Assembly: GCA_945877355.1 (NCBI GenBank)
Contig: CAMCRT010000016.1
Span: 1 to 38,586 of the forward strand
From: an uncultured Mitsuokella sp.
Lineage (GTDB): Bacteria > Bacillota > Negativicutes > Selenomonadales > Selenomonadaceae
DNA length: 38,586 nucleotides
Direction: 5' to 3'
Part shown: positions 24,601 to 33,657 of the stretch, one piece after another
How positions within the stretch are numbered: the stretch's first letter is position 1
How the letters are laid out: each line of letters opens with the position of its first letter
Notes under the pieces: model-generated
What the model saw: the letters and a program-made list of their open reading frames with translations, nothing else
The model's database searches: none
What the model was told of the DNA's origin: nothing
Made by a program: the position numbers and the translations under genes

Positions 24601-25593
24601 TCAATTATCCTTTGCTAGGACTACATCTGTAGTCATGCCAGGAGTGAGTCCCTTCGCGTCCTCAGCAGGAATCGAGATTGTTGCAGTTGCATTCGAATCA
24701 CCGGATTCCTCATCTGTCTCCTCTTCGATTTCCTGTACAGACCCCTGAAGCTTCTTTCCATCCAGCGTGTATGAAGCTAGCTGTCCAAGATGGACAACAC
24801 CGATCTTATCCGCAGGGATCTTGACGGTGATACGCAAATCGCTGTCATCACCGATCGTTGCAATAGGTGTATCTGTTTTTATCTGCGTACCGATCTGAAG
24901 ATCGTCATAATACACTGTCCCGGATACAGGCGCGACAATCTCTGTTACAGCACTCGCCTTTTTTGCGGCTTCTAGGGCCGCTTGTGCTTGTTTTAGCTGC
25001 AATTGGGCATTTTTTAAGAGATTCGGGTCAGTCGGCTGAACGACGGATCGATAGGTTGTGCTGGTGCCAGTGCTTGTCGTAGCAGAGGCCTTAGCAGCCT
25101 CATACTCTGCTGCGGCTTCGTCGCGCTTGCTGGCGCTGATGGCTCCCATATCAAAGAGCTCATTCATCCGTTGAAGTCTTGCTTCTGCATTCGCGACGCG
25201 TTGTTGTGAAGCCCCATCGCTATTGGCCGCAGCTGGAACAGGAACCGTGATGGTCTGTCCCTTTTGTAGTTCCTCAAGGCTTTTTTGCGCCAAGCTTGCC
25301 GCCTGCTCAAGCTTGGCGATATCCTCAGAAGTCACGCTGGGAGCAACGTGCGCAATCACATCACCAGCTTCCACATGTGCCCCATTTTCCACCACAAGCT
25401 CTGTGATAGTCCCACTTGTTTTTGGCGTGACATTCACAAAAGTGCTTTTTACTTCCGCATTATACAGCGTGATATTCTTGGTAGTATGCTGCACATAATA
25501 AATCACGGAAGCCGTTATAGTAGCTATTGCGACAAGCGACACAAGGCCATATCGGATAATGTATTTCGCTTTGCGCGTGAAATCTACTTCCAC
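24601..25593 (-). CDS. HlyD-family membrane fusion (periplasmic adaptor) protein
   Basis: A 330-residue periplasmic adaptor with one N-terminal membrane anchor at 12-33. A first half of the biotinyl-lipoyl hairpin follows (VTPKTSGTITELVVENGAHVEAGDVIAHV, about 50-80), then an Ala/Glu/Lys-rich coiled-coil hairpin at about 90-205, the second lipoyl half (IVAPVSGTVYYDDLQIG), and a beta-barrel domain. Such proteins join an inner-membrane pump to an outer-membrane channel, so they fit a diderm cell. Starts with GTG; an in-frame stop two codons upstream prevents a longer form. Ribosome site weak. No pump or TolC gene is adjacent. Lies 56 bases after alaS. Confidence 0.9.
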   Translation of the reverse strand: MEVDFTRKAKYIIRYGLVSLVAIATITASVIYYVQHTTKNITLYNAEVKSTFVNVTPKTSGTITELVVENGAHVEAGDVIAHVAPSVTSEDIAKLEQAASLAQKSLEELQKGQTITVPVPAAANSDGASQQRVANAEARLQRMNELFDMGAISASKRDEAAAEYEAAKASATTSTGTSTTYRSVVQPTDPNLLKNAQLQLKQAQAALEAAKKASAVTEIVAPVSGTVYYDDLQIGTQIKTDTPIATIGDDSDLRITVKIPADKIGVVHLGQLASYTLDGKKLQGSVQEIEEETDEESGDSNATATISIPAEDAKGLTPGMTTDVVLAKDN

Positions 25594-25649
25594 CAGTGTT
25601 CACGAACCCTTTCTTATAAAGGCCAGCATACGTTTTGGCAGAGCCATTT

Positions 25650-28274
25650 TTATCCCAGCTGTTCCTTGATAACAGAACGTGCCTGCTTAAACGCCTCAGC
25701 CAGATTCTCGGGTTTCTTGCCACCCGCCTGAGCCATATCCGGACGTCCACCGCCACCACCGCCAATGGCAGCAGCAATGTTCTTAATAATCTTTCCTGCA
25801 TGGATCCCACTCGCGACAGCAGCTTTCGAGGCCTTGACCACGAGATTTGCTTTCCCGTCTCCCCTTGCACCTAAGATAATGACACCATCCTGGAGATTTT
25901 CCATTGCGAGGTCAGCCGCTTCGCGAAGTGCATCCATGTTATCTACATGGATTTCACCGGCAATGACAGAAACGTTGCCAATTTTTTCAGCATGTTTCAC
26001 AAGCTCAGCAACATCCTCTTTTTCCTGAGAAGCTGCGACTTCAGAAAGCTTTTGCTGCATGGCCTTTCCTTCTGCCTGGAGCTTTTCAATAGCAGCCGGC
26101 ACATTGTCTTCCGTTGCTTTCAAAAGTGCTGCCGCATTGGATAGAAGCGCCATTTTCCTTTCTGCGTAGGAAAGGGCTTCCCCACCTGTAATTGCCTCGA
26201 TACGACGCACGCCAGAAGCTATGCCGGATTCGCTGACAATCTTGAACATGCCAATTTGTCCAACATTTTTGACGTGGGAGCCACCGCAAAGTTCCTTTGA
26301 AAAACCTGGAACATTGACGACACGGACAATATCGCCATATTTCTCCGAAAACAGAGCCATGGCTCCTGATTTTTTTGCCTCCTCAAGGCTCATGTGGGAA
26401 ATCTCCACATCTTTTCCCTTCAGGATTTCTGCATTGACGAGTGCTTCTATATCCTTGAGCTGCTCTGCGGTCACTGGTTCGAAATTTGTAAAGTCAAAGC
26501 GAAGTCGCTCCGGTGTGACAGAGGAACCGGCCTGAGAGACTTGATCCCCCACAACCCTCTTCAACGCTGCCTGCAGCAGGTGAGTTGCCGTGTGATTGCG
26601 AGCAGATGCCAGCTTCTTTTTCATGTCAACTTCGATGCGCACCCGGTCGCCGACCTTCAGCTGCCCCTCCTCCACGTAGGAGATGTGGTACACTGTGCCA
26701 TCCGGAAGCTTCTTCGCATTTGAGACACGGATATGCCCCAGCTCGCTGATAAGCGCACCCTCATCACCGACCTGTCCACCACCCTCTGCATAAAAGGGTG
26801 TTTCCGACAGAATGATTCCAGCAGAAGAACCATCTGTAATCTCGTCTACAAGGATGCCATCCTTCCAGATCGCAACGACAGTTGCCTCTTTTGCATCTGG
26901 ATTAACGTAGAGCTTCGACACGTCGATGGAAGAAAGATCTGGAACAGCAACCCGTGCATTTTCAGTGCGCGCATTGCGTGCACGTGTACGCTGCGCTTCC
27001 ATGGCCTTATCAAAGCCTTCTTTGTCCAACGAAAGCCCCTTTTCATGAAGGATTTCCTCTGTAAGCTCCCAGGGGAATCCATAGGTATCGTACAGACGAA
27101 ATACGACCTCTCCCGCGAGACGATCCTCAGATCTCTCCTGAAGGCCTGCAATCTCTTGCTCCAGAAGCTCCATTCCCTGATTGAGTGTAGCTGCGAAACG
27201 GTCCTCCTCAATGCTGATGACCTTTTTGATATAATCTTCCTTATTGACAAGCTCTTCAAAGTCGCGGGCATCACGATAGATATCCACGACTGCATCCACG
27301 GCCCCCTCCAGGAACTTATCCTTGATGCCAATGGCTCGACCATGACGAACAGCGCGGCGAAGGATACGACGCAACACATAGCCTCTGCCTTCATTGGAAG
27401 GCAGAATACCATCCATAATCATAATGGCCATAGAGCGGGCATGATCTGCAATAACCTTTAGCGCCACATCTGTCTCAGGGTTCGCGCCATAGACAATACC
27501 GGATACCTTTGAAGCGTACTCGATGATCGGGTACAGGAGATCCGTCTCAAAGTTCGTCATTTTCTCCTGGACAACAGAGGCAAGGCGCTCTAGACCGCAT
27601 CCTGTATCTATGTTTTTATGGGCAAGCGGCTTATAGGATCCGTCTTCTTGCCGATCATACTGGGTAAATACGAGATTCCAAATTTCAAGATAGCGATCGC
27701 AGTCACAACCCACCGCACAGTCCGGTGAACCGCATCCACGCTCCTCACCCAAATCGATGTAGATTTCGGAATCAGGACCGCAGGGGCCAGGGCCTATTTC
27801 CCAGAAATTATCCTCAAGCTTTACAATATGTCCCTCTGGAAAGCCTGGCTGCATCTTCCAGATTTCAATGGCCTCATCATCATCCGGGTATACCGTTACC
27901 CAGAGCTTCTCCTTCGGAAGCTCAATAACCTCCGTCAGGAACTCCCAAGCCCAGGGAATAGCCTCCCCCTTAAAGTAATCACCAAAGGAGAAATTTCCCA
28001 GCATCTCAAAGTAGGTCTGATGACGCGCCGTTCGGCCTACGTTTTCGATATCGCCTGTGCGTACACAGCGCTGGCTCGTTGTAATACGCGTACGAGGCGG
28101 CTTCATCTTTCCCGTGAAGAAAGGTTTGAGAGGAGCCATTCCTGCACCAATCAAAAGGAGCGTAGGATCATCCTGCGGGATCAAGGAAAAGCTCGGCAAA
28201 CGAAGATGACCCTTTTTCTCGGAGAAAAACTGCAAATAAGCTTCGCGCAGTTCATTTCCACTCATGTATTTCAA
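25650..28274 (-). CDS. alaS: Alanyl-tRNA synthetase
   Basis: Charges tRNA-Ala and edits mischarged Ser/Gly. The 874-residue full-length enzyme has the class II core at the N-terminus (RCVRTGDIENVGRTARHQTYFEMLGNF-type motif 2), the editing domain with HTATH at 561-565 and C663-GGSH, and the C-terminal DHHA1-like domain with a GGGGGGRPDMAQAGG loop. The start is probably TTG at 28274 (MKYMSGNEL): GGAGG lies nine bases upstream of it but 18 bases from the alternative ATG at 28265. Own promoter at 28336-28364 and a ~55-base leader with no T-box. Confidence 0.97.
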   Translation of the reverse strand: MKYMSGNELREAYLQFFSEKKGHLRLPSFSLIPQDDPTLLLIGAGMAPLKPFFTGKMKPPRTRITTSQRCVRTGDIENVGRTARHQTYFEMLGNFSFGDYFKGEAIPWAWEFLTEVIELPKEKLWVTVYPDDDEAIEIWKMQPGFPEGHIVKLEDNFWEIGPGPCGPDSEIYIDLGEERGCGSPDCAVGCDCDRYLEIWNLVFTQYDRQEDGSYKPLAHKNIDTGCGLERLASVVQEKMTNFETDLLYPIIEYASKVSGIVYGANPETDVALKVIADHARSMAIMIMDGILPSNEGRGYVLRRILRRAVRHGRAIGIKDKFLEGAVDAVVDIYRDARDFEELVNKEDYIKKVISIEEDRFAATLNQGMELLEQEIAGLQERSEDRLAGEVVFRLYDTYGFPWELTEEILHEKGLSLDKEGFDKAMEAQRTRARNARTENARVAVPDLSSIDVSKLYVNPDAKEATVVAIWKDGILVDEITDGSSAGIILSETPFYAEGGGQVGDEGALISELGHIRVSNAKKLPDGTVYHISYVEEGQLKVGDRVRIEVDMKKKLASARNHTATHLLQAALKRVVGDQVSQAGSSVTPERLRFDFTNFEPVTAEQLKDIEALVNAEILKGKDVEISHMSLEEAKKSGAMALFSEKYGDIVRVVNVPGFSKELCGGSHVKNVGQIGMFKIVSESGIASGVRRIEAITGGEALSYAERKMALLSNAAALLKATEDNVPAAIEKLQAEGKAMQQKLSEVAASQEKEDVAELVKHAEKIGNVSVIAGEIHVDNMDALREAADLAMENLQDGVIILGARGDGKANLVVKASKAAVASGIHAGKIIKNIAAAIGGGGGGRPDMAQAGGKKPENLAEAFKQARSVIKEQLG

Positions 28275-28335
28275 AAAAATCTACCTCCAAAGCTCTCATT
28301 TACACACCGCTCATAAAGAGCTGCACATGATATAG

Positions 28336-28364
28336 ATTATAGCTTTTCTGCAAACAGTTGTAAA
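28336..28364 (-). promoter_or_regulatory. Promoter of alaS
   Basis: Minus strand: -35 TTTACA (28359-28364), 17-base spacer, -10 TATAAT (28336-28341), the closest match to consensus in the window. The leader contains AGCTCT/AGAGCT arms that could form a six-base stem ahead of the ribosome site. Confidence 0.85.
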
Positions 28365-28397
28365 CCTCCGACCTAATGTTTCTCAATGGGGTCGAAC

Positions 28398-29453
28398 TCA
28401 AGAATTGTATGGGCCAGAACCTTCTGCCCTAGTACGAATGAACATTGCATCTCCAAAGGAAAAGAATCGATATCGCTTTTGTACGGCATATTTATAGGCC
28501 TTAAGAACAAATTCCCTTCCTGCAAATGCACTGATTAGCATTAGAAGCGTCGACTTTGGCAAATGGAAATTTGTGATGAGCGCATCAACGATTTTGAACT
28601 GATATCCAGGATAAATAAAAATATCAGTCCACCCGGATTTTCCAGCAATCGTATTTTTGTCCGTTGCAGCAGCCTCCAGTGTACGAATGCTTGTTGTCCC
28701 AACTGCAATAACGCGTCCGCCATTTTTCTTCGTTTCCAAAATCAGATTTGCTGTCTCATCCGGGATCGAGTAATACTCTTTATGCATGTGGTGGTCTTCT
28801 ATTGTTTCTACATTGACAGGACGAAACGTCCCCAGTCCTACATGAAGCGTCACAAAGCCCGTTCGGATCCCCTGTGCTCTCAATTCCTCTAGCTGCTGCT
28901 TCGTGAAGTGAAGTCCCGCTGTGGGAGCTGCTGCAGAGCCTTCTACCCGATTGTAAACCGTCTGGTAACGTTCCTTATCCTCAAGCTTTTCGTGGATATA
29001 CGGTGGCAGCGGGACTTCCCCTAGACGGTCAAGAATCTCTTCAAAGACCCCCTGGTATTCAAATTCGACTATTCTTCCACCAAAATCAGTCGTCTCACCT
29101 ATGAGGCAAGACAGCGATTCGTCAAAGACAATTCGATTTCCCCTTTGCGCTTTCTTTCCAGGCTTAACTAGAGCCTCCCAATGGACGCTATCCAGCCGCC
29201 GGAGCAGAAAGACCTCAACCTTTCCACCTGTATTTTCCCTGTGACCGATGAGTCTTGCCGGCATCACTCGGGTATCATTGAAAATCAAGGCATCCCCTGG
29301 CTCCAAAAAGTTCGCAAGTTCGTAAAAATGGTGATCTGCAATCTCCCCCGTCTCTGAATCAAGTACCATCAGACGCGATGCATTCCTTGGTTCTACAGGG
29401 GTTTGTGCAATTAGATCCTCTGGAAGATCATAATCAAACTCCGATAACAACAT
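28398..29453 (-). CDS. queA: S-adenosylmethionine:tRNA ribosyltransferase-isomerase QueA
   Basis: Transfers the ribosyl part of SAM to 7-aminomethyl-7-deazaguanine in tRNA, forming epoxyqueuosine. The 351-residue product matches the family throughout: [12 protein letters not shown] near 6-17, [33 protein letters not shown], and the C-terminal [18 protein letters not shown] and [11 protein letters not shown]. Starts 15 bases after the SpoIID/LytB gene and ends the ruv operon. With queH upstream it covers the last two steps of queuosine synthesis; tgt is not in the window. Confidence 0.96.
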   Translation of the reverse strand: MLLSEFDYDLPEDLIAQTPVEPRNASRLMVLDSETGEIADHHFYELANFLEPGDALIFNDTRVMPARLIGHRENTGGKVEVFLLRRLDSVHWEALVKPGKKAQRGNRIVFDESLSCLIGETTDFGGRIVEFEYQGVFEEILDRLGEVPLPPYIHEKLEDKERYQTVYNRVEGSAAAPTAGLHFTKQQLEELRAQGIRTGFVTLHVGLGTFRPVNVETIEDHHMHKEYYSIPDETANLILETKKNGGRVIAVGTTSIRTLEAAATDKNTIAGKSGWTDIFIYPGYQFKIVDALITNFHLPKSTLLMLISAFAGREFVLKAYKYAVQKRYRFFSFGDAMFIRTRAEGSGPYNS

Positions 29454-29468
29454 GAGCGTTCGTCCTCT

Positions 29469-30734
29469 TTAATATAATTTCTTGATGGCGACATTTCGAT
29501 AATAATGCTTTAAAATATCGTCATATTTCATTCCTTGCTTGGCAAAAGCCTGCGCTCCCCACTGGGAGAGGCCCAGCCCATGACCCCAGCCATATCCCTG
29601 TACGCCTATGCTTCCCCTGGATAGGTGCATTTCAAAGAGTGTGCTACGAAGAGCAAACATATCCCGGAGCTTGTTTCCCGAGATACTGACACTCCCCTTT
29701 GTACCGATGAATTTTACGGCTTTGACTCGTCCAGAAAGGAACCGATCCTTCCCTTCCTTTCCAATCACAAGAGGTGAAAGTTCAACACGCTTCAGAGTTC
29801 CTATAGAAAAGCCATTTTTCGCTAGGGTGGCAATGAATTTTGCTTCAGGAATACTCAGATTCCAAGGCATGGTCTTTTGTTGAATCTCTTTTGCAGGAGC
29901 AAGATAGGCCACATCAGATCCCCAAATATTTTGGCTGTTCTCTGTCATTCCGCCAGAATCCGTATGGAATACCGCATCAATCAGTTTGCCCTGATAGGTC
30001 AAAACCTCACCGTGAGTCATCTTTACAGCCTGCTCCACAGAAGGATGCTCAGCGCCTACCCCACCATATACTTGGCAATGGGTTGTATTACACAGATCAT
30101 AGCCTTCCCTTGCATGACGCTTTCTATTTTTCAGTGCAAAGGTTCGGGCTGCCACCACCTGTGCCTTAAGGGCCTCCGCATTCCAGTCGGGGGGCATTTC
30201 TTCGCCGACCGTTCCAAGCAGATAATCCTCCGTTGGAATTAAATTTGTAACAATGAGCTTTGCACCCTGCTTTGTGATGCGTAGGCTTCCACGATAAGAT
30301 TTTCCCTTCAGACTCCAGCGCAGGCTATCGGCAACTCCTTCTTTTTCCTCCTTGAAATTCAGTACATCGCTTGAAACAGGTTTTCCATTCACACAAATCT
30401 CGTTTCCTTGAATTTTTACATGAATTATTTGAGCTGCGGGATATTTCAATAGCACCTTTTTTTCATCCCGAAGCGAAAGAGCCGCGGTCCCTCCAGTTGG
30501 TACAAAGTCGATGGAATCGCCATTCGTTTGAATCCCTACCGCAAGGCTTGGCTGCCAAGCAGCCTCCAAGGGTGATGTAAAAAAGACAAGAAGGGAAACG
30601 GCACTTACCAGACTGCATAGAAAGATACTCTCTACGCGTGCATTTGCACCTGATATCCTCGCTTGAAGATTCTCATTCCGTCCACTATCGGGAGCCAAGA
30701 AGCTCCTAAGATACGCTTGCAGGATACGATACAT
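29469..30734 (-). CDS. SpoIID/LytB-domain secreted protein
   Basis: A 421-residue exported protein. A hydrophobic segment at about 36-56 ending SPLEAAW reads as a signal/anchor, with an unusually long 35-residue N-region. The SpoIID/LytB domain follows with IPTEDYLLGTVGEEMPPDWNAEALKAQVVAARTFAL-type sequence (about 165-200), DAVFHTDSGGMTE, and the C-terminal GYGWGHGLGLSQWGAQAFAKQG. SpoIID proteins are peptidoglycan lytic transglycosylases; LytB enhances an amidase. The catalytic acid is probably the Glu of the EEMP motif. In a diderm it most likely acts on peptidoglycan in the periplasm. Not proof of sporulation. Confidence 0.92.
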   Translation of the reverse strand: MYRILQAYLRSFLAPDSGRNENLQARISGANARVESIFLCSLVSAVSLLVFFTSPLEAAWQPSLAVGIQTNGDSIDFVPTGGTAALSLRDEKKVLLKYPAAQIIHVKIQGNEICVNGKPVSSDVLNFKEEKEGVADSLRWSLKGKSYRGSLRITKQGAKLIVTNLIPTEDYLLGTVGEEMPPDWNAEALKAQVVAARTFALKNRKRHAREGYDLCNTTHCQVYGGVGAEHPSVEQAVKMTHGEVLTYQGKLIDAVFHTDSGGMTENSQNIWGSDVAYLAPAKEIQQKTMPWNLSIPEAKFIATLAKNGFSIGTLKRVELSPLVIGKEGKDRFLSGRVKAVKFIGTKGSVSISGNKLRDMFALRSTLFEMHLSRGSIGVQGYGWGHGLGLSQWGAQAFAKQGMKYDDILKHYYRNVAIKKLY

Positions 30735-30762
30735 TCACATGCCTCTCCTCTGTTACATAATA

Positions 30763-31368
30763 TCATCCGGCTGCTTCCTGCAGACGAGCCCTCTTTTTAG
30801 CCCTGTTTTCTTTTTTCCTTTGTTTCATCAATTCTCTACTAAAGCGCTCTTCCTCACTAAAGATACAACCGCAATAAGATTGACGATAAAGCTCCAGCTT
30901 TTTGCTGATGTCAATCCCCTCCTGCCAGCCAATGCGGAAATCCTCGTAGTAGAAAGGAATATCATATTTTCTTACGAAGCTCTCAGCCGTTTGCTTCATC
31001 AAATCATGCTGCTGGTAAATACTGTAAAAAAGCGTAGAGGTAAAAGCATCAAAGCCATTTTCAGCAGCATATCGCGCTGTTTGCTCTAGTCGCCATGTAT
31101 AACACATTGTGCAGCGCCCATTCGGAACCGATTCGGCGGGGAGTGCTCGCTTCAGGAAATCGCGGAGCTGATATTTTCGCTCCGCGACAAAGCCAATGCC
31201 AGCTTTTTCTGCAAAAAGCTCTGCATTTTTACGCCTTGTATCCCACTCCCGATAAGGATGGATATTGGGATTAAAGAAATACCCGGTAATTTGAATCCCT
31301 CTGCCTTGCAACATCTTTACAGGATAGCAAGCACAAGGGCCGCAGCACATGTGTAAAAGTAATTTCAT
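30763..31368 (-). CDS. queH: Epoxyqueuosine reductase QueH
   Basis: Iron-sulfur/metal enzyme (DUF208) that makes queuosine from epoxyqueuosine, the non-homologous alternative to QueG. Paired cysteines are all present: MCCGPC near the N-terminus, NGRCTMCY mid-protein and YCGC near residue 165, with SVPNGRC and TSTLFYSIYQQHD segments. The C-terminus is very basic. The ATG at 31368 begins the family-typical MKLLLHMCCGPC; an ATG at 31398 that overlaps the ruvB stop is the alternative and would add ten residues. Part of the ruv operon. Confidence 0.93.
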   Translation of the reverse strand: MKLLLHMCCGPCACYPVKMLQGRGIQITGYFFNPNIHPYREWDTRRKNAELFAEKAGIGFVAERKYQLRDFLKRALPAESVPNGRCTMCYTWRLEQTARYAAENGFDAFTSTLFYSIYQQHDLMKQTAESFVRKYDIPFYYEDFRIGWQEGIDISKKLELYRQSYCGCIFSEEERFSRELMKQRKKENRAKKRARLQEAAG

Positions 31369-31394
31369 GGTATAACCTGATTCCGTAATTTGAT

Positions 31395-32411
31395 TCATTC
31401 TCGTTCTTTTCGAAGCCCTAGATGAGCATAGCCAGCTTCTGTAACCACACGTCCTCTAGGTGTCCGATTCAAAAATCCCAGCTGGATAAGGTAGGGCTCG
31501 TAAACATCTTCAATCGTATCCGTCGTCTCGCTAATGGCAGCAGCCAATGTCTCCAATCCAACGGGCCCTCCCGCAAACTTTTGAATCATGACCTCAAGCA
31601 TCCTGCGATCTGTCTGGTCAAGCCCGGCTGCATCCACCTCGAGCATTTTCAGTGCATCGTCCGCAAGCTTGTCCGTAATTTTTCCAGACCCCTTTATTTG
31701 CGCAAAATCTCGCACACGCTTCAAAAGTCTATTGGCGATACGCGGCGTCCCCCTACTTCTCTTTGCAATCTCCCGTGCTCCAGAGTCTTCAATTTCAATA
31801 TCCAAAATCTCTGCAGCGCGGGTGATAATGTGCATCAAATCCTCCGGCTTGTAGTAGTCAAGGCGCGAAATGACACCGAAGCGATCCCGCAGGGGAGCAG
31901 AAAGCGCCCCCGCCTTTGTGGTGGCACCAATCAGAGTAAACGGAGCAATATCCAAGCGGATAGATCGTGCACTCGGCCCTTTTCCGATAATGATGTCAAG
32001 AGCAAAATCCTCCATGGCAGAATATAGGATTTCTTCCACCGTGCGGGACAGACGATGAATTTCATCGATAAAGAGTACATCGTTTTCCTGCAAATTTGTA
32101 AGGAGTGCCGCGAGGTCTCCTGTCCGCTCAATGGCAGGGCCAGAGGTCTGACGGAAATTCGTCCCCATCTCGTTTGCTATGATGTTTGCCAACGTAGTTT
32201 TCCCCAACCCCGGTGGTCCGTAAAGCAGGACGTGGTCCAAGGCTTCTTTTCGGGATAAGGCTGCTTGTATGAATACATTGAGGTTATTTTTAACCTTGTC
32301 TTGACCAATATATTCCACAAGCCGTTTCGGCCGAAGGCTGTATTGCCAGTCATCGAGCTGTTGTTCCTCCAATGCAACAACCCGCTCCTCCGGGGTGGAA
32401 TCAAAATTCAT
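31395..32411 (-). CDS. ruvB: Holliday junction branch migration helicase RuvB
   Basis: AAA+ motor of the RuvABC resolvasome. The 338-residue protein has Walker [10 protein letters not shown] at 65-73, Walker B with DEIH at 116-119, sensor GATTKAG, arginine-finger segment APLRDRFG, and the winged-helix C-terminus with [13 protein letters not shown] and RTPRGRV. Length normal. Starts 17 bases after ruvA. Confidence 0.98.
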   Translation of the reverse strand: MNFDSTPEERVVALEEQQLDDWQYSLRPKRLVEYIGQDKVKNNLNVFIQAALSRKEALDHVLLYGPPGLGKTTLANIIANEMGTNFRQTSGPAIERTGDLAALLTNLQENDVLFIDEIHRLSRTVEEILYSAMEDFALDIIIGKGPSARSIRLDIAPFTLIGATTKAGALSAPLRDRFGVISRLDYYKPEDLMHIITRAAEILDIEIEDSGAREIAKRSRGTPRIANRLLKRVRDFAQIKGSGKITDKLADDALKMLEVDAAGLDQTDRRMLEVMIQKFAGGPVGLETLAAAISETTDTIEDVYEPYLIQLGFLNRTPRGRVVTEAGYAHLGLRKERE

Positions 32412-32428
32412 CTGTATCTCCTATTCAT

Positions 32429-33019
32429 TCAAGCATTTCCTAGTACCCTAAGAGCAGCCTTCAGCATTTCCGCAGCATCATCCGTCTGCTTGAGCTTCGT
32501 AAGTGCAGATGCAATTTCAGCAGGGGTATATCCGAGGGAACGAAGGGCTTCCTCCGTCTCTGACAGTGTATCCAATGGAGCCAATGTGACCTCGTCCTGT
32601 GCTGGCGACCCCGAGATCTCTTTAGGGAATTTATCCTTGAGCTCTAAGATAATACGTTCTGCCGATTTTTTTCCAATCCCGGGGAGCTTTGTAAGCATTG
32701 CTGCATTCTTTTGTTGCACAGCTTGTATCAAAGAAGAAGTGGATATGGCAGATACTATTCCCATCGCAACCTTCGGACCGATTCCGGAGACGGTAAGGAG
32801 CTTCAAAAACACCTCATACTCCTCATGGGTCGGAAATGCAAATAGCTGGATTGCATCTTCACGAACACTGGTGTAAATGAAAAAGGAAGCATCTGCATTG
32901 ATATGAAGCTTTTCCCGGGCTTCTCGTGTCAAGAATACCCGATAGCCCACACCACCTACATCAAGGATGCAGGTGTCGTCGGAAAGAAAGATTACCTTTC
33001 CCCGAAGATGACCAATCAT
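32429..33019 (-). CDS. ruvA: Holliday junction DNA-binding subunit RuvA
   Basis: Tetrameric junction-binding partner of RuvB. The 196-residue protein has an OB-fold domain I (MIGHLRGKVIFLSDD, VGGVGYRVF), tandem helix-hairpin-helix motifs (LLTVSGIGPKVAMGI and LTKLPGIGKKSAERI) and the RuvB-binding domain III at the C-terminus (EEALRSLGYTPAEI). The ATG at 33019 overlaps the ruvC stop (ATGA) and has GGAGGA upstream; the 11-codon longer form is rejected. Confidence 0.97.
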   Translation of the reverse strand: MIGHLRGKVIFLSDDTCILDVGGVGYRVFLTREAREKLHINADASFFIYTSVREDAIQLFAFPTHEEYEVFLKLLTVSGIGPKVAMGIVSAISTSSLIQAVQQKNAAMLTKLPGIGKKSAERIILELKDKFPKEISGSPAQDEVTLAPLDTLSETEEALRSLGYTPAEIASALTKLKQTDDAAEMLKAALRVLGNA

Positions 33020-33510
33020 AAAATATTCCTCCACGCAATGCTGTTGACGCAATGGGTCGTGCAGATTGCCGCAGCTAGGGCATCGGCCGTATCATCTGGC
33101 TTTGGTGGTGCGGGAAGGTGCAACAGCTTTGTCACCATATAAATGACCTGCTCCTTCGTTGCCTTTCCATAGCCTGTAACATCCTCTTTAATTTGCATGG
33201 GTGTTCGCTCAACAACCTGCAAATGATTCATGGCAGCCGTCAGAAGAACGACGCCACGCGCTTGTCCCACAGGAATTGCCGTCGTGACATTGCGATTGAA
33301 GAAAAGCTTTTCAATCCCCATGACCTCAGGCTTATGTTCCTTGATGAGCGCATCCAGCTCATTGTATATTTTCAAGAGGCGCTCCTCCATTTTCATATTA
33401 GGTGATGTAAGGATGGAGCCATAGGCCAAGGGAATCAGGCGGCTCCCCTTTGATTCGACGAATCCATAGCCACATATCGCTGTGCCAGGATCGATTCCTA
33501 ACGCTATCAT
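33016..33510 (-). CDS. ruvC: Crossover junction endodeoxyribonuclease RuvC
   Basis: Resolves Holliday junctions by paired nicks. The 164-residue RNase-H-fold protein has the four acidic catalytic residues D7 (GIDPGT), E67 (GIEKLFF), D140 and D143 (DDTADALAAAIC). It is the first gene of the ruvC-ruvA-ruvB-queH-spoIID-queA run. The 147-base gap to yebC holds that gene's terminator; I see no strong promoter for ruvC itself. Confidence 0.97.
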   Translation of the reverse strand: MIALGIDPGTAICGYGFVESKGSRLIPLAYGSILTSPNMKMEERLLKIYNELDALIKEHKPEVMGIEKLFFNRNVTTAIPVGQARGVVLLTAAMNHLQVVERTPMQIKEDVTGYGKATKEQVIYMVTKLLHLPAPPKPDDTADALAAAICTTHCVNSIAWRNIL

Positions 33511-33584
33511 ATCTGCCGTCTACATCTTTCTTCTAGATTTTTCTTGATTCGTTGTGCAACGTATGGATGACAATCGTACTTAAT

Positions 33585-33629
33585 GAAAATGACCTTTACG
33601 AATTGATTGGATCAGAATCGCAAAGGTCA
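33585..33629 (-). terminator. Terminator of yebC
   Basis: Eight-base inverted repeat (TGACCTTT / AAAGGTCA at 33590-33597 and 33622-33629) with a 24-base loop, followed on the minus strand by TTTTCATT. It lies about 30 bases past the yebC stop. Confidence 0.7.
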
Positions 33630-33657
33630 GTTTACAAGATGAAATCAATTCACCGAA

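Noticed and set aside
28275-28397. T-box riboswitch upstream of alaS
   Set aside because: The mapped-looking promoter leaves only ~55 bases of leader, far too short, and there is no T-box consensus or terminator stem.
29469-30734. Evidence for sporulation from SpoIID and SpoVB-like genes
   Set aside because: Both families also occur in non-sporulating Firmicutes and other bacteria with general envelope roles.
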